In this document: piece after piece, positions 1-11,821 of the stretch
How positions within the stretch are numbered: the stretch's first letter is position 1
How the letters are laid out: every line of letters begins with the position of its first letter
Notes under the pieces: model-generated
Database searches by the model: none
What the model was told of the DNA's origin: nothing
What the model saw: the letters and a program-made list of their open reading frames with translations, nothing else
Position numbers and translations under genes: made by a program
Source: Tillandsia leiboldiana
Lineage: Eukaryota > Streptophyta > Magnoliopsida > Poales > Bromeliaceae
Direction of reading: 5' to 3'
Assembly: GCA_029204045.2 (NCBI GenBank)
Contig: CM055080.1
Span: 5,593,149-5,657,148, forward strand
Length of the DNA: 64,000 nt

Positions 1-129
1 AGATAGTTTAAATAGCCTAGATCATATTTGACGGTGCTAATCGTCATTTTGGAAGCTCTATCATCGAAAACAAATAGGTGGCAACGGAGTCCGTTTGCTA
101 TCGATAGTATTCCGGCCTAGCTCTATATA

Positions 130-550
130 TACATAAAGATCAAGATTAAAACTTTCAATTTAAAATTTAAGTCTTTTATTACTGTTTTTTATGAGATTTT
201 TTTATTTTTGGTCGTTTATTTTGAGACTGCTCGTTCATTAGGCAAGCGTAGTCAAAAAATTATAAAATTTGATTTCTAGATAGTAACAACACTAGATCAT
301 GTTTAGCAGAACTGATCGCCGTGCTTGTAAGTTGTTTTCGATGATAGGATATCCGATTCGGCGATCAGTTTTGTTAAACATGATCTACAATGTTGGAACT
401 ATCTAGAAACCAAATTTTATAATTTTTTATTACGTTTGCCTAATGAACGAGCAGCCTCAAAATGAACGATCGAAAATAAAAAATCTCATAAAAAACAGTG
501 ATTAAAGACTTAAATTTCAAATCGAAAATTTTGATCTTGCTCTTTATGTT
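130..550. repeat. Large foldback (palindromic) element
   Basis: Arms at about 130-320 and 360-550 are near-perfect reverse complements, including AAAATTATAAAATTTGATTT-like and GATCATGTTTA blocks, around a loop of about 40 bp. The same family reappears after the solo LTR (from 6347, GATCATGTTTA and TCATCGAAAACAA blocks) and again at about 60.3-60.7 kb. The LTR at 652-6346 therefore appears to have inserted into it. Confidence 0.75.
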
Positions 551-651
551 AAGTAAAATTTTCTACAAAAGTTTCACGTAATTTGGATTGTTCGACACCG
601 TTGAACTTACAAACGTGCCAAATCGTCCGTTAAAATAGTCACTTTTGAGAC

Positions 652-1856
652 TATCACTCCCCGAATTTAAAAATCAGTCTAAATTTTTTTTTTTTTTAAA
701 AAAAACAGAGTTTAAACTTAAATCTCAGGACGTGATCAGATCACCACGTGCATAGAAAATCTTCTGTCCATTCGGATAGAGTTTCCTATACACGCACACC
801 TAACCAATTACAAATATGCATTCAGAGTACTATCTACAATAATAGAAAACTTAAAAAACTATAAATAATCCCATCAACAGTTAAACACATCCTACAATCC
901 ATCCACATGACATAAACATAATCCACATACTCAAAATCACATAACGATAGATCATAGTCAGAGAACTAAAACTGTAAAAGTATAGCACTAGTTAGCTATG
1001 GCGGACAATAGGGACGACTCTATCGCGACTGCTCTCCTGATCGTTCCGACATCCCAACACCTGACTAACCCGGAATGGTGGTCACCAAAAGGTGTGAGAT
1101 ACAATATAAATGTATTCCGGTGTGTACGACGAGCCGAGAAATAACAAGTCGTACCTACTGGTATACTGTAAGTAGCGGATAGTAAAGGCAGGTATATAAT
1201 CTCAATGCTGAATATGAAAAGTACTGGTAGTTGCTCTAGCATGCTGATAACTGAAGATGGCATTATGAAAATCCTGGTAAATCACAGTGTTGTATACGAG
1301 AGATACTGATCAACAGATAGTAGAGCATGTTGAACTAAAATCGACATAACTGAAGGATAGTATAATGAGTCTATGCATCAAAGCTACAAACGAAAATACC
1401 TAATCAATGCCGCCATTGGTCATGAGGACCTCTGGCTAATGCCAAAGCTGGCACGTTCGGCTAACATATAACCCAACACCCACAAGTGCACTCAGGGGCA
1501 CACGTGTCCGCCACTATCGTCCACTATGTGCAGCCTGGGGCTCACGGGTCGCCACTATCGATCACTTTACCGGTAAAGAACACCAATGTGGGGATCAATC
1601 CACAGGCGTACGTGAAATGAACAGCTAGTGCTATGGCGATCACAATGCTGATGCTCAAGCTCGCGGTCTGAAGACCGGATAATCGGCATAAAGCCGGGAA
1701 GTCCCAAACGGGATGCTGAAAGCTGTAATATCAACTGATGTTGTATAACTGAAGTTGAACTCCTATTCTAACATGCAGTACAAGAATAGGAAATGCTGAT
1801 ATGAACTGAGCTGATGATAACTCTAGCTAATGACCAATCAAGCATGGCATATGTCC

Positions 1857-1902
<46 letters not shown>

Positions 1903-4900
1903 TGTGTGTGTGTGTGTGTGCTGAAGAGGTAAACCGTAAATGCTATACTGAAGGAATAATTGGAAAGCTCAACCGTAGGACTAAGGCTAGCATGAATCAC
2001 AGGGGTCCGACCAACTACAATACCCTATAGGTGACGATATGATAAAGCCTGGATCGAAGCACCCACCTCAATAGGCGGTTGAAGAATCTGCCGGAAGGCT
2101 CGCGTGCTGGCTGCTGACTGCTGGAGCCTGAATCATAACTATGGATCAGTAAAAGATTCTCACACACCCAAACCACTGACTCATTGTATACAGATAAGCT
2201 AAATGGGAAACTTCACTAAAGCCCGGGATTTGCTGGAATTTTCGGTAATCCGCCGATCGACTAACTATGGTCCGATCTGTGTCTACGAGTTTCCGAATTC
2301 AATTAAACTTGACATGCGGGCCAGAACGCTTCACTGAAGACGTTCGGGCACTAATATTCCACTGGGTGCGACTTTATACTCAAACAGCGCCATAAATACT
2401 GAAATCACTTCCGAAAAGCCAATTTCGGCTCCGGAAGTCGCCAACGCTAAACTGAAGTCACTAGGCCTGCCAAGACAGCGTCGGGAACAGCCAGGGAGAT
2501 CTGGCAATCATTACCAACCATCTTTATTCCTCGAATTGCGTGATTTACGCCGAAATGCCGATAAGCCGACGATTTTGCTGATTTAGGTTCGTAAATCAAA
2601 TTTCGCTCAACGGAAGCCGTCGGATCTCGAACGAAGGGTTTAAAGATCATAAACACGCTGGCCAAGACACTACATAAGGTTACACTTGCATTTAGGCCCC
2701 TAGATTTACGAGAATTTACATAAAAACTTCTACTTTATGAACTTTTGACTTGTTACAACAATCCAAGGATTTTCGAGCTGATCCAAGGGCACCAGTAGGT
2801 GGGCCTCGACATGTAGAATACCGTGCTCGCTATTTGAAGGTGGCACGGAGCCCGAGAACAACAATGGGTCAACATGTTTTAAGTTGTTGAGGCTTAGGTT
2901 TTTACAATGACCTAACCACTCAACCAAACTCAATTATGAAGTGACACCATGCTCAGGAGGTCGAGGAGGTTCAGAGGCTCACCTTCGGACAGTCCCAAGG
3001 CTGCCGGAACAGTAGATGAAGCAAGGTGGCCAAAGGTTAAATCAACTAGGGCTTGGTTTAGAGCAACCCAACAGAACTTGGGATCATGCAGGTATCTAAG
3101 GCAAGCAGCAATAACAAAGGGTCAAAGGCAATGCTAGGGGTGCAACTGGGTCCGGTTCCGGCGTCGGAGTGCGGCGGTTGGCCGGACTTTCCACCTTGCG
3201 GCCAACCAAGAGCAAGGTTGGAGAGGGAGTTAGGCAGAGGCTTTCAGGCTCAAGTAAAGGAACCTACAGGGCTGTCTTGATGAGGGGAAGCTAACCCCAT
3301 GCATGGCCGGCGGCGGGGAGCGGTGGCAGCGACGTATGACCAAGCTCAGCCAAGGCACAATAACCCGAAACTAGGGTTCCAAGCTGCGGCTTCTACACTA
3401 AACCAAACTCTATGAAACTTCATGGAGCACCTCTACAAGGTTAGAAGAAGAGTCCCAGCACTTTAGATCTGGACCCAAACCGGCGGAGGCGGCGTACACA
3501 AAGATCCGGCCATGGCTAGGGTTTCGGCGAGCTAATGAGAAAATCGCGGGTTTGCGGCATCTCAGGCGAGAGCATAGGTTGGTGCTCAAGGGGTGAGGAA
3601 GAGACTGAAGGTGACTCTAAGCAAGAAAAACCGAAGATAAGGGAGTAGGACTCACCTCGGTTCCAAAGAAGGAAGATGATGACTGAGGTCTCCTCTCTGG
3701 CAACGTGCGGCCAACGCAGGCGGCCAAGCTCCTCTGGGATCCCTTACAGGCAATGAAGAAGCCCTCAATAATATCAGGAAGCAACTTGAAGAGGTTTGGT
3801 TGCCTTCCAATGCTTCCAACCCGAGATCCTAGCAAGATCTATGGAACTTCTTGCTTTTTCGGCGACGGCAGGCGGTGGCTGGCTGTGCTGATGCTCGGAG
3901 AAAGATGTAGAGGAAGAGGAGGAAAGCGGCTAGGGTTTGCAAAAGCAAACCCTATATGTGTTATTATACACTTTGTCACAACATGCCACCAAGTCCTCCA
4001 ACTCTTGGAATTTCAACTTTAGTTCCTCACTGTAGTTCTTTTATGCAAAGAGGTCCCTCTCCACGCATTTTGGTCCAAAACCTTACATAAAATATTGCGT
4101 TTAATGCAAAAATACTCTGAATTTCACTGTATTTCACACATTTTGAGGCTTTTGGGTCGTCAAACTTAAAAATGGACGACACCGCGACGTTCGGCTCGAC
4201 GAGAACTATTGAGTAGCGATTTTAGTTCGTCAAGATTGAGCTTCATTAGGTCAATTAAACCATCAATACAGTGAATTTCACTGTTTGACACGCTTTTCGA
4301 TGACCTAGGCTAGTCAAACACAAATTTGGACTGTGCTATTGTTCTCAGATCGATGAGACCAATCAAATCGAGTATTTATTTCATCGAATTTCGATCTAGA
4401 TAGGTTAGTTTATCCAACTTCACAAAAACACTCCGAACTTTTTCCAAGTTACTATTCACAACTTAAGTCATAACTTAAACTATAATTTTGCACCTCTTTT
4501 GATGTGACAGTCTCCATCAAACTTGAAATCGGATCGCGCCATTGCGTTCAATTCGATGAGACCGATCAAGTAGTGATTTCACTTTGCTGAGATCGGGTCT
4601 GGATCAAGGAATTAAGTATCCATCTGTGCCTTACGGCACGGAGCGATACGTATCGTGCCACCAATTAAGCGGCACGGTACAGGGGGGATCTCTTTTGGCC
4701 CTCCTGTGCCGCGATACCCTCTGAGTATCGAACGAGACAGCGATACCCAGAGAGTATCACGGTACGTGCTGCTGCGTGCCCACACAGGCACGGAGTGTTT
4801 TTAATTTTTTTTTTTACTTCAACCTTTTGTATTTTTTGGTTTCTTGTATAGACCTTTAACCATCTCTCATCTATTTTCTTCTTTTCACTTCTACCTTTTC

Positions 4901-6346
4901 TTCTATTCTGCGCTTTCTTTTCTTTCCTCTCACATCTCTTACTCTATTTTTTTCCTTTCTATTTTTTTCTTCCCTTTTTTCTCATAATTTTTTTTTTAGT
5001 TTTTCCTTTCAATCTCTTATTATTTTTTGATCACTTCGATCTTAAAATAAAAAGTAAAGAAATAGTAAAATCGAAGATCTACTTATTAGATAAGTCAAGA
5101 AATTTACAACTTAATTTTTTTTTCATACATTTCGAATATATTTAACTTGTAAAGTTTCTTTTGTAAAGAAAAATATGAAATTATATAAATTTTTATTAAC
5201 AATTTACAAAAATTTGAAAATATATCCACTTGATTTAATCATTATATGGTCTATTTTTAATTTTTTTATACGGATTTAGTATTTTGTGCGGGATTTAAGA
5301 CATTCTTAACTCTGAAAATTTTATTATTAGATTTAGAAATATAAGAATTCTAATAAAATCGAAAACTAAATGGAAGCAATTGATATTTGAATTTACTTAA
5401 TGTATATGTCATATGGTTTAGTGTTAAATTTTCATAAATAAATTACACAAGTTTTCTTATTTAAATTTAAGAAAAATTAATTTTCTTGGATGAACTTACA
5501 AATTTTTCATAAAAATTTTAAAAAAATTAATTTTCTCATATTTATATTTTATAATTTTTAAAATTCTAAAAAATAAAAGATAAATAAAAAAAATGTAAAA
5601 GTTAATCAATTTTTATTATTGCTTAATTTATTCATAGTATGGTTTATTATTAAATTTGTATGGACAGATTTTATAATTTTTTTATAATTTTTAGAAAAAA
5701 TAAATTTCTTTAATTTTTCATAAATATTTTATAAAAATTTGAAAATGAAAAGAAATTATCAATGCACTTGGGGTCTCATTCTAGTTTAGTCTAGTTATTA
5801 TATGATCTTTCATCAAATCAATACGAATGGATCTTGCAGATTTTTATAAAAGTTTAAAGAAAAAATAATTTTCACTATGAGTTGTAGTTGTATTTAACTT
5901 CACCTATAAAGAATACTACTATATTAAGCTATTAACTAGTAAGTTAGTAGGTTATTATTGACATTAGATCAAAGACAAATCAATACATAGCCAAAATTTA
6001 TAAATATTACTTTAAAACTTTTAAAATAATATTCTAAAACCTTATTGGACGGAAAAAACTAAAAGAAAACCGTGCCAAAGCGTACCACTAGGAGGTTGTG
6101 CGTGCCCGTCGGCACGCAAGCGTGCCTGTGTTGTATCGTGCCAGGCAACGGCCGGCACACCCCCGTGCCGCGGCACTTTAATCCTTGGTCTGGATAGGTT
6201 AATCGGGCACAGTGATCGGGTCTGGATAGGTTAATCGGGCAACAGTTTCGCGAAGGCTTCGAAAATTAGAATTTTCGAATTATAGAAATTCCAGAAAAAT
6301 GAATTAAAATTCAAATATCAGATTTTAAAAATTCTCGGTTACTACA
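652..6346 (-). mobile_element. Solo LTR, about 4.1 kb class, with nested hAT-like insertion
   Basis: The ends are TATCACTCCCCG (TG mutated to TA) and GGTTACTACA, bounded by a perfect 5 bp target duplication GAGAC at 647-651 and 6347-6351. No gag or pol is present, so this is a solo LTR formed by recombination. Homology to 11822-15818 is visible throughout, for example the shared GCCTGCCA(A/G)GACAGCGTCG block. Orientation is inferred from the chromovirus LTR at 25525, which has the same TGTA...GGGG(C)xTGACA layout in the plus direction. Contains (TA)n(TG)n at 1859-1920. Confidence 0.8.
4605..6187. mobile_element. Non-autonomous hAT-like element inside the solo LTR
   Basis: Short inverted termini CAAGGAATTAAGT and CAAGGATTAAAGT are flanked by the 8 bp duplication GTCTGGAT (4597-4604 and 6188-6195). 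Both subterminal zones are rich in GGCACGG/CCGTGCC motifs, as is common in hAT ends. The centre is very AT-rich and has no transposase. Eight-base duplications are the hAT rule; a 9 bp reading (MULE) is also possible because one extra G matches. Confidence 0.7.
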
Positions 6347-6517
6347 GAGACCCTCTGATCACTTGGTAAATAATGTCGAAAAATTATGAAATTTGGTTTC
6401 TAAATAATTCTAATAACATAAATCATGTTTAACGGAGCCGATCATCAAATAGGGTGTCCTATCATCGAAAACAACTTAAACAGAATTCTCCATGCTTTCG
6501 AAAGCATAGAAGACATA

Positions 6518-6521
<4 letters not shown>

Positions 6522-6571
<50 letters not shown>
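6522..6571. repeat. (GA)n microsatellite
   Basis: About 25 uninterrupted GA units directly abutting a MITE of the microsatellite-associated family. Confidence 0.95.
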
Positions 6572-6573
<2 letters not shown>

Positions 6574-6798
6574 GAGCTCCTATGCTTTTAAAAGCATGGA
6601 GTCATTGGTGCTTGTGAGTTTTTAGCCCTTGGATGAAGGGATGTGTAGTTACGATGATAGTGATTCCCTATGGTTTAGTGGGTGGTTAGCGGAATAGCAT
6701 GATCTAAGAGGTGGAATTGATCAAACGGATAGATCTAACGGTAGAAAACTTACAAGTACCAAATGCTTGGTGCATTTAAAAGCACCATAGCCGGACTC
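6572..6798. mobile_element. Microsatellite-flanked MITE, copy a
   Basis: Inverted termini GAGCTCCTATGCTTTTAAAA and GAGTCCGGCTATGGTGCTTT (read inward) enclose about 225 bp with no coding capacity. It is bounded by (GA)n on the left and (TA)n at 6799-6821 on the right. The body (ATGATAGTG, TTTAGTG, GATCTAACGG) recurs at 39.6 kb and, split, at 51.5 and 60.1 kb. Confidence 0.75.
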
Positions 6799-7192
6799 TA
6801 TATATATATATATATATATAACACTTTGATCAAAAATCTTTTCTACTCGAAATAGAAAGCTTTACCTTGCCTGCTGTCGTATGGTGTGGTCAAAATATCT
6901 TATTGCTCAATAGTTGAAAAGATTATGGCAAAAGTCTCTGAACATGAATCTCCTGCTTTTATCATAATATATTAAATATGTTAGAACCTTGTGAGCGGCT
7001 ATTATGTTCAGGGATGCATACACATACTGTATATATTTGTCTTGTTGCTATTCATTGGTCACCTTTTTCTAAACTTTTATTCTGTTTTCCTGCATATGTA
7101 GTAAAAATGTATTGTGTTTATAACTATAGTGCTTTTGTTTGAATTTTGATTTTGCTGTCTGATATCTTTACCCTTGTTTTACCCTTTGCAAG

Positions 7193-9959
7193 CTTGTGGG
7201 ATCAGAAGAGGAGCGAGAGCCATCAACTAGTGAGGTGCAAGCAGCTGTATGGGAAGTTTGTGGGGATTATGGAGCCTTGGAGTTGCTTGTTGATCTTCTT
7301 CGTGTCAAGTAACAAATCACTCTATTTAAAATAACTCTCATTGGTTATTACTACTAATTGCATTTACACATAGCATTTCCGCGCATCATAATGAATATTG
7401 TTGTCCTTTTTCCAACTGCTGCTCATTGATGTGTTAAAGCTACAATTCTAGCTGATAGAATCTAACTCCTTTGATAGCCTTTAATTATATTTTAAAATGT
7501 ATGTAACCTTCTTCTTTTTCACGCACATTAAACTAAATGTGTCACGCCCCGAACCCGAAGCGTAACATACGCCGCGTACTTGCTAGATAAGCAAATATGC
7601 AAGCCTACAAAATCAAACAGAGAACACACATAACGATGATTACAAAGAATATTATCAAATTCGAAGAACTAGATTTATTAGGCAATGACAAAATTAAGAT
7701 TAGAATCAAACTAATTATTACGATTGAAAAACTAAGGTCTTCAACGAAAATACTAAGGGACATTTGGTTCAACAGATTCCATAATTAACAATGAAGCAGA
7801 AGCGAATAAATTAAATGGTAGATAGGAAGTTTAATTAAACACATCTAACTACACTAATTATGAACAAAATAAAAAGAACGACTCGACGACGACTACGTCT
7901 AGCGTTCACTCGGACCCGTCCCTGTCCGGTAAAATAGTCTCGGTACCTGGGTAAGCAACCATACACCATATTAGTCGGATTAAGCATACAACGAAATAAA
8001 TAATAAAAGTTCTGAAATAAATTAATTTAAGCAACTGGTCTATTCTTTGCAAATTTTCGGAAAATAGAGATTATTAAATAACAAAGTAATTTTCTTTCGA
8101 CAAACAAACAAAATTAAAAGTAAATAAGTCTCCAATAACTAACTATATAAAATGATCCGTTGGCGAGATCCAGAGGCGCCCGTAGGCGCAAAACAAAACA
8201 GAGGCACTCGAAAGTGCAGGCGCTCAAAGGCGCATATACAGAACAAAGGCGCTCAAAAGCGCAGGCACCCAGAGGCGCAATACAAAAACGAAGCTAGCTT
8301 CTATAACAGAGTACATGTCGACATGACCAACATTAGTATAGCAGAATACCAAGAGATATTATAATTTAAAATACTTACCTAGTCACTAATTTACAGAACA
8401 AATTATCAATTTCATAAATATTTTACTAAAAGAAACTGTCAATCGAATTTAAAACTCAATTTTTCAGAATGTGTAATAATATGCTTAATTCTTAGTTTTA
8501 AAATCTACAAAATATAAATCATCTTATAATCAAAATATTTTTCTATACTATATTGCAAAGAACTAACAGGTGTTCGGTCGCTTATCTTAAAAGTAGATTC
8601 TAGGCTAAGAAGCTATCCAGTTGAGAATGCACAGAGAGTCAATCACCGGAACCTAAAATAAAAATTTACGATTCTCTATAAGCTACTTAAAAAATAAATA
8701 CAGGACACAAATTAACGATCTGATGAACGAAGCCTAAAATAATAAACGATCAAATCGGATAAGCACACAAGGGTCAACAATATAAATTACACATACTAAC
8801 AAATAGGTTGAGATCGAGCATAAAGAAAATTAGAATGAAAATTAAATGGAAACTATATTATTAATCAAGAAAAAGGTGGAGGTCTAAAGTCTAAATTAAT
8901 CAAAAGGGCAAGATAACTAGAATAGAAGTTAATTATTAAACAAAAGTTTCTAGTGTCGAAAAGAATGTGATTTTCAGATGTTGAATCATAAGTTCATAAC
9001 TAGAAATTAAATGGGTTCAAAATTAGGGGCAAAACGATCTATGCCTTCTCTTAGGCATTTTGTCGAACAGTTGGTGTGCAATTTGAAAGGCATGAAAAAT
9101 TTAGAGAATTTTGCACAACTAAATCTCATAGGAAAATCTCATAGTACAATAATGACACAATCATAGTAACCTTAGATTGGAACGAATCAGATTTTAAAGA
9201 TTTTAAATTCCAATCAACAAAGAGATAAATACCAAATATATAACCACATAATCTATTATAACAACAAAGTTGGAGGATCTCAAGATTTAATGAAAGGGAT
9301 AAATATGAACGACAAATAATAATAATAAGAGACCTCTTCGAGAACGAAAAATAACGACGTCGACGATGAGATTCCGTCGACGGCGAAGGAAAGATGTTGA
9401 TTGTACTTGAGAAGGGCGGTTGCGGCGACGACGACGGATGACGGCACGAAAAAAAAGATCCCGCGAGCGTGAGCGCGGGCGGATGGGAGCGGGCGGCACA
9501 AGGAAGAGAGAAAAAGTCGTATCGGGATATCAAATTTAATCAAAGAAGGATACGTATAGGTCATAGGATTTAATTAAAACAATATGCTGCCAGTCCTGAA
9601 CTATTAATATTTACGAAAAAGTCCAAACTTAAGGAAAAAATGGATCAAACAAAATATTTAAAAATACGGGGTGTTACAAAATGACCGAAGGATCCTTTTA
9701 TCTAAACATATTTTGCCATGAGTAAGCCAACTGCTCATTGAGATAAATGGTCCTATAGCCTTTTCTTTTCTTCTTTTTTTTTTTTTTTACTTTCTGAATG
9801 ATCATATTATTTTATTTTGCAAGGATGATTGAACTTGCAGAGGGTACTGGAACAGAAGCATCAGACGCTGAAATTCTCGAGGAGCTCCATTTCGAGGACC
9901 TTGAAGACTGCACAATGTATGAGGCAGCTATATTTGAATTATTTTGGAGCCATTATTGA
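7193..9959 (+). CDS. 3' end of an unrecognised host gene (two last exons), partial
   Basis: Exon 7193-7308 follows a T-rich tract and TTTGCAAG; it encodes LVGSEEEREPSTSEVQAAVW and continues EVCGDYGALELLVDLLRV. A GTAACA donor splits a Lys codon. Exon 9824-9959, after TTTTGCAAG, completes it and reads MIELAEGTGTEASDAE, then EILEELHFEDLEDCTMYEAA, ending FELFWSHY and TGA. Both exons have ordinary codon composition against AT-rich surroundings. The intron contains a whole solo LTR (7540-9678). Upstream exons would lie outside the window or beyond the repeats at 1-6.8 kb. I do not recognise the family; the peptide is acidic and leucine-rich, possibly helical. A further splice at CAAT|GTATGA in the last exon would change the C terminus. 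Transcription converges with CDKA. Confidence 0.55.
7540..9678 (-). mobile_element. Solo LTR (2.14 kb) in an intron
   Basis: Begins TGTCACGCCCCG, ends CGGGGTGTTACA, with a perfect 5 bp target duplication AAATG at 7535-7539 and 9679-9683. There is no internal domain. The terminal sequence is of the type seen in plant Ty3 chromoviruses (TGTAACACCCCG in the sense direction). It contains a short array of GGCGC-bearing decamers near 8170-8280 (GAGGCGC, AAAGCGC). Confidence 0.85.
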
Positions 9960-11816
9960 GAATAATTTTTGCTTCATCAAAAATATTCTTTACTATTTTC
10001 TGGATAATGGGGACTAAAGCCTTAAGAGTTGTTGCCGCAGAAACGAGCGGATGACTGATGGCAAGTTGAGACGAAATTATTGGTCTAGTGTAGTATACAG
10101 AAGAGGGCAAAAGCAGCTGACTAGCTTATTTTTGAGAGAAGCAGAACATGCTTTGGAGTTGTGCACTAACGGATAGCCTTGAGAAGTGCCTTTGAATAGG
10201 AAAGCTCATCAATCTCCACACGTTGTAAGTGAAATAAAGTTTCTCTTTCTTGGCTAACAAATTATTATGAATTGATTTACAAGTGAAGCAGGCACAATGA
10301 CAATGTTTTCTTCGATTTCTTTCCCTGCTAAACCATTCTTCGCCCAATTTTTTTCTTGTAAAATGTGAGATTGTGAACTTTGGAAGTTCCCCAACTCAAT
10401 TTAGCACAGAACAAAAGTGAAAAACATGGGGTTTTGGCCATAATCAACAGCAAAGTGAAAAACATGGGGTTTTGGCCATAATCAACAGCAAAATTAAATA
10501 ACTATTACTTCATAAGCTTCGGCACAGTGGCAACAGGATTATGAAGCAGCACAATCAATCCTTTCTATTAATGTTTTAAACCATATGCACTTTTTATGCT
10601 TCAGTTGTAGAGTTCTTTGTAAATTCTAACTTTTGTTAGCAGGAATGGTCGCTTAAATATATTTTCTATATATTCTCGAGCATAGTAGGAGATCTCTCTA
10701 CGCATTGAGCCTCATGAAAGATATGATGAGGTTTTGAACCTCAAAGGGACTAATTTGGTTTAGCAGAAGTTATCGACATGCAGTTTATGTTAGTCATTCA
10801 GCAGTTATTTTTGTTTTTATTTGTGTTGAGTCCGTTGACTGTTTGTAGAACACCTGCTTTTCCTTTTACTAGTGCTACAGTTTTTGATAGGTTTGAACAA
10901 AAAGTTTTAATCTTATGATGATGCATGAGCATGACATGCTAAATTTGGAAAAAAAAAATCATGTAAAAATATAAATGAATAATGGAAAGCCTTTGATTCA
11001 GAAGAGCAAGAGAAAACGGAGAAGATCTTGAGGGAGGTTTAGAAGAGTAAGAGAAAAAGCTCCTGAGGGAGTGAAAAGGAAAGATACGCAGATTAAAGAT
11101 TACTAAATGTAGGAGAGGATAAATGTTGTTGTTTGTGGAACATGGAATGCAAGCGATGACTTCAGTAAAGATGAGGTGCTGTAAATCTTCATGAATTTCC
11201 TTTATTTCGTGTAAATTGTGGTTGGTTTCACAAGATACAAAGATGCTCATTTTCATGTGGTATACTTCTACCTTTCTTGGGCTGCATAAATCAACTAAGT
11301 CTAAGTTTTTTTTTTGAGAGAAAGGTAGCATGTTATCCGTTTCGTTTATTTTTGAAATAAATTTAGCTGAAAATATAAAGTAACTAAGTTTCGAACTCAG
11401 GTATTGAGTATTAACTATTAAGTCCTTTACCACTTGCACTGGGAACGGTTGATAACTAAGTCAAGTTTAAGGGACTCAGAATTAGATATACTGCGATAGT
11501 GTAGTAAGGGCTGGAAATATAACCATATTCGCTGGAATGAAGGAAAAATAAAACAAAACAAGGAATTCTGACTCCCAAACCAGTTGTTTTTATCAAAAAA
11601 TTTTGTATAAAGACTACTTGGGAAATACTTCCGACGATTTCTTACAATGATTGTCATATCAATATGATCAACCTAATTAATCTCTCATCCCACTTCATTA
11701 TGGCACCCAGATAGAAAAAATCATGAAAACAAAATGGCATTAGTTGAGTCATAATCAATTAGATCTACATTTCGCAACAATGAGGTGATTTAGCAGTTCA
11801 TGTGTAGTCAGTGTTG
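9960..11816 (+). other. Presumed 3' UTR and spacer after the left-hand gene
   Basis: No coding region is supported. A 36 bp unit (AGTGAAAAACATGGGG onward) occurs twice in tandem at about 10416-10490. The proximal part probably includes the 3' UTR of the partial gene. A possible poly(A) signal is not clear enough to place. Confidence 0.4.
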
Positions 11817-11821
11817 AAAAT

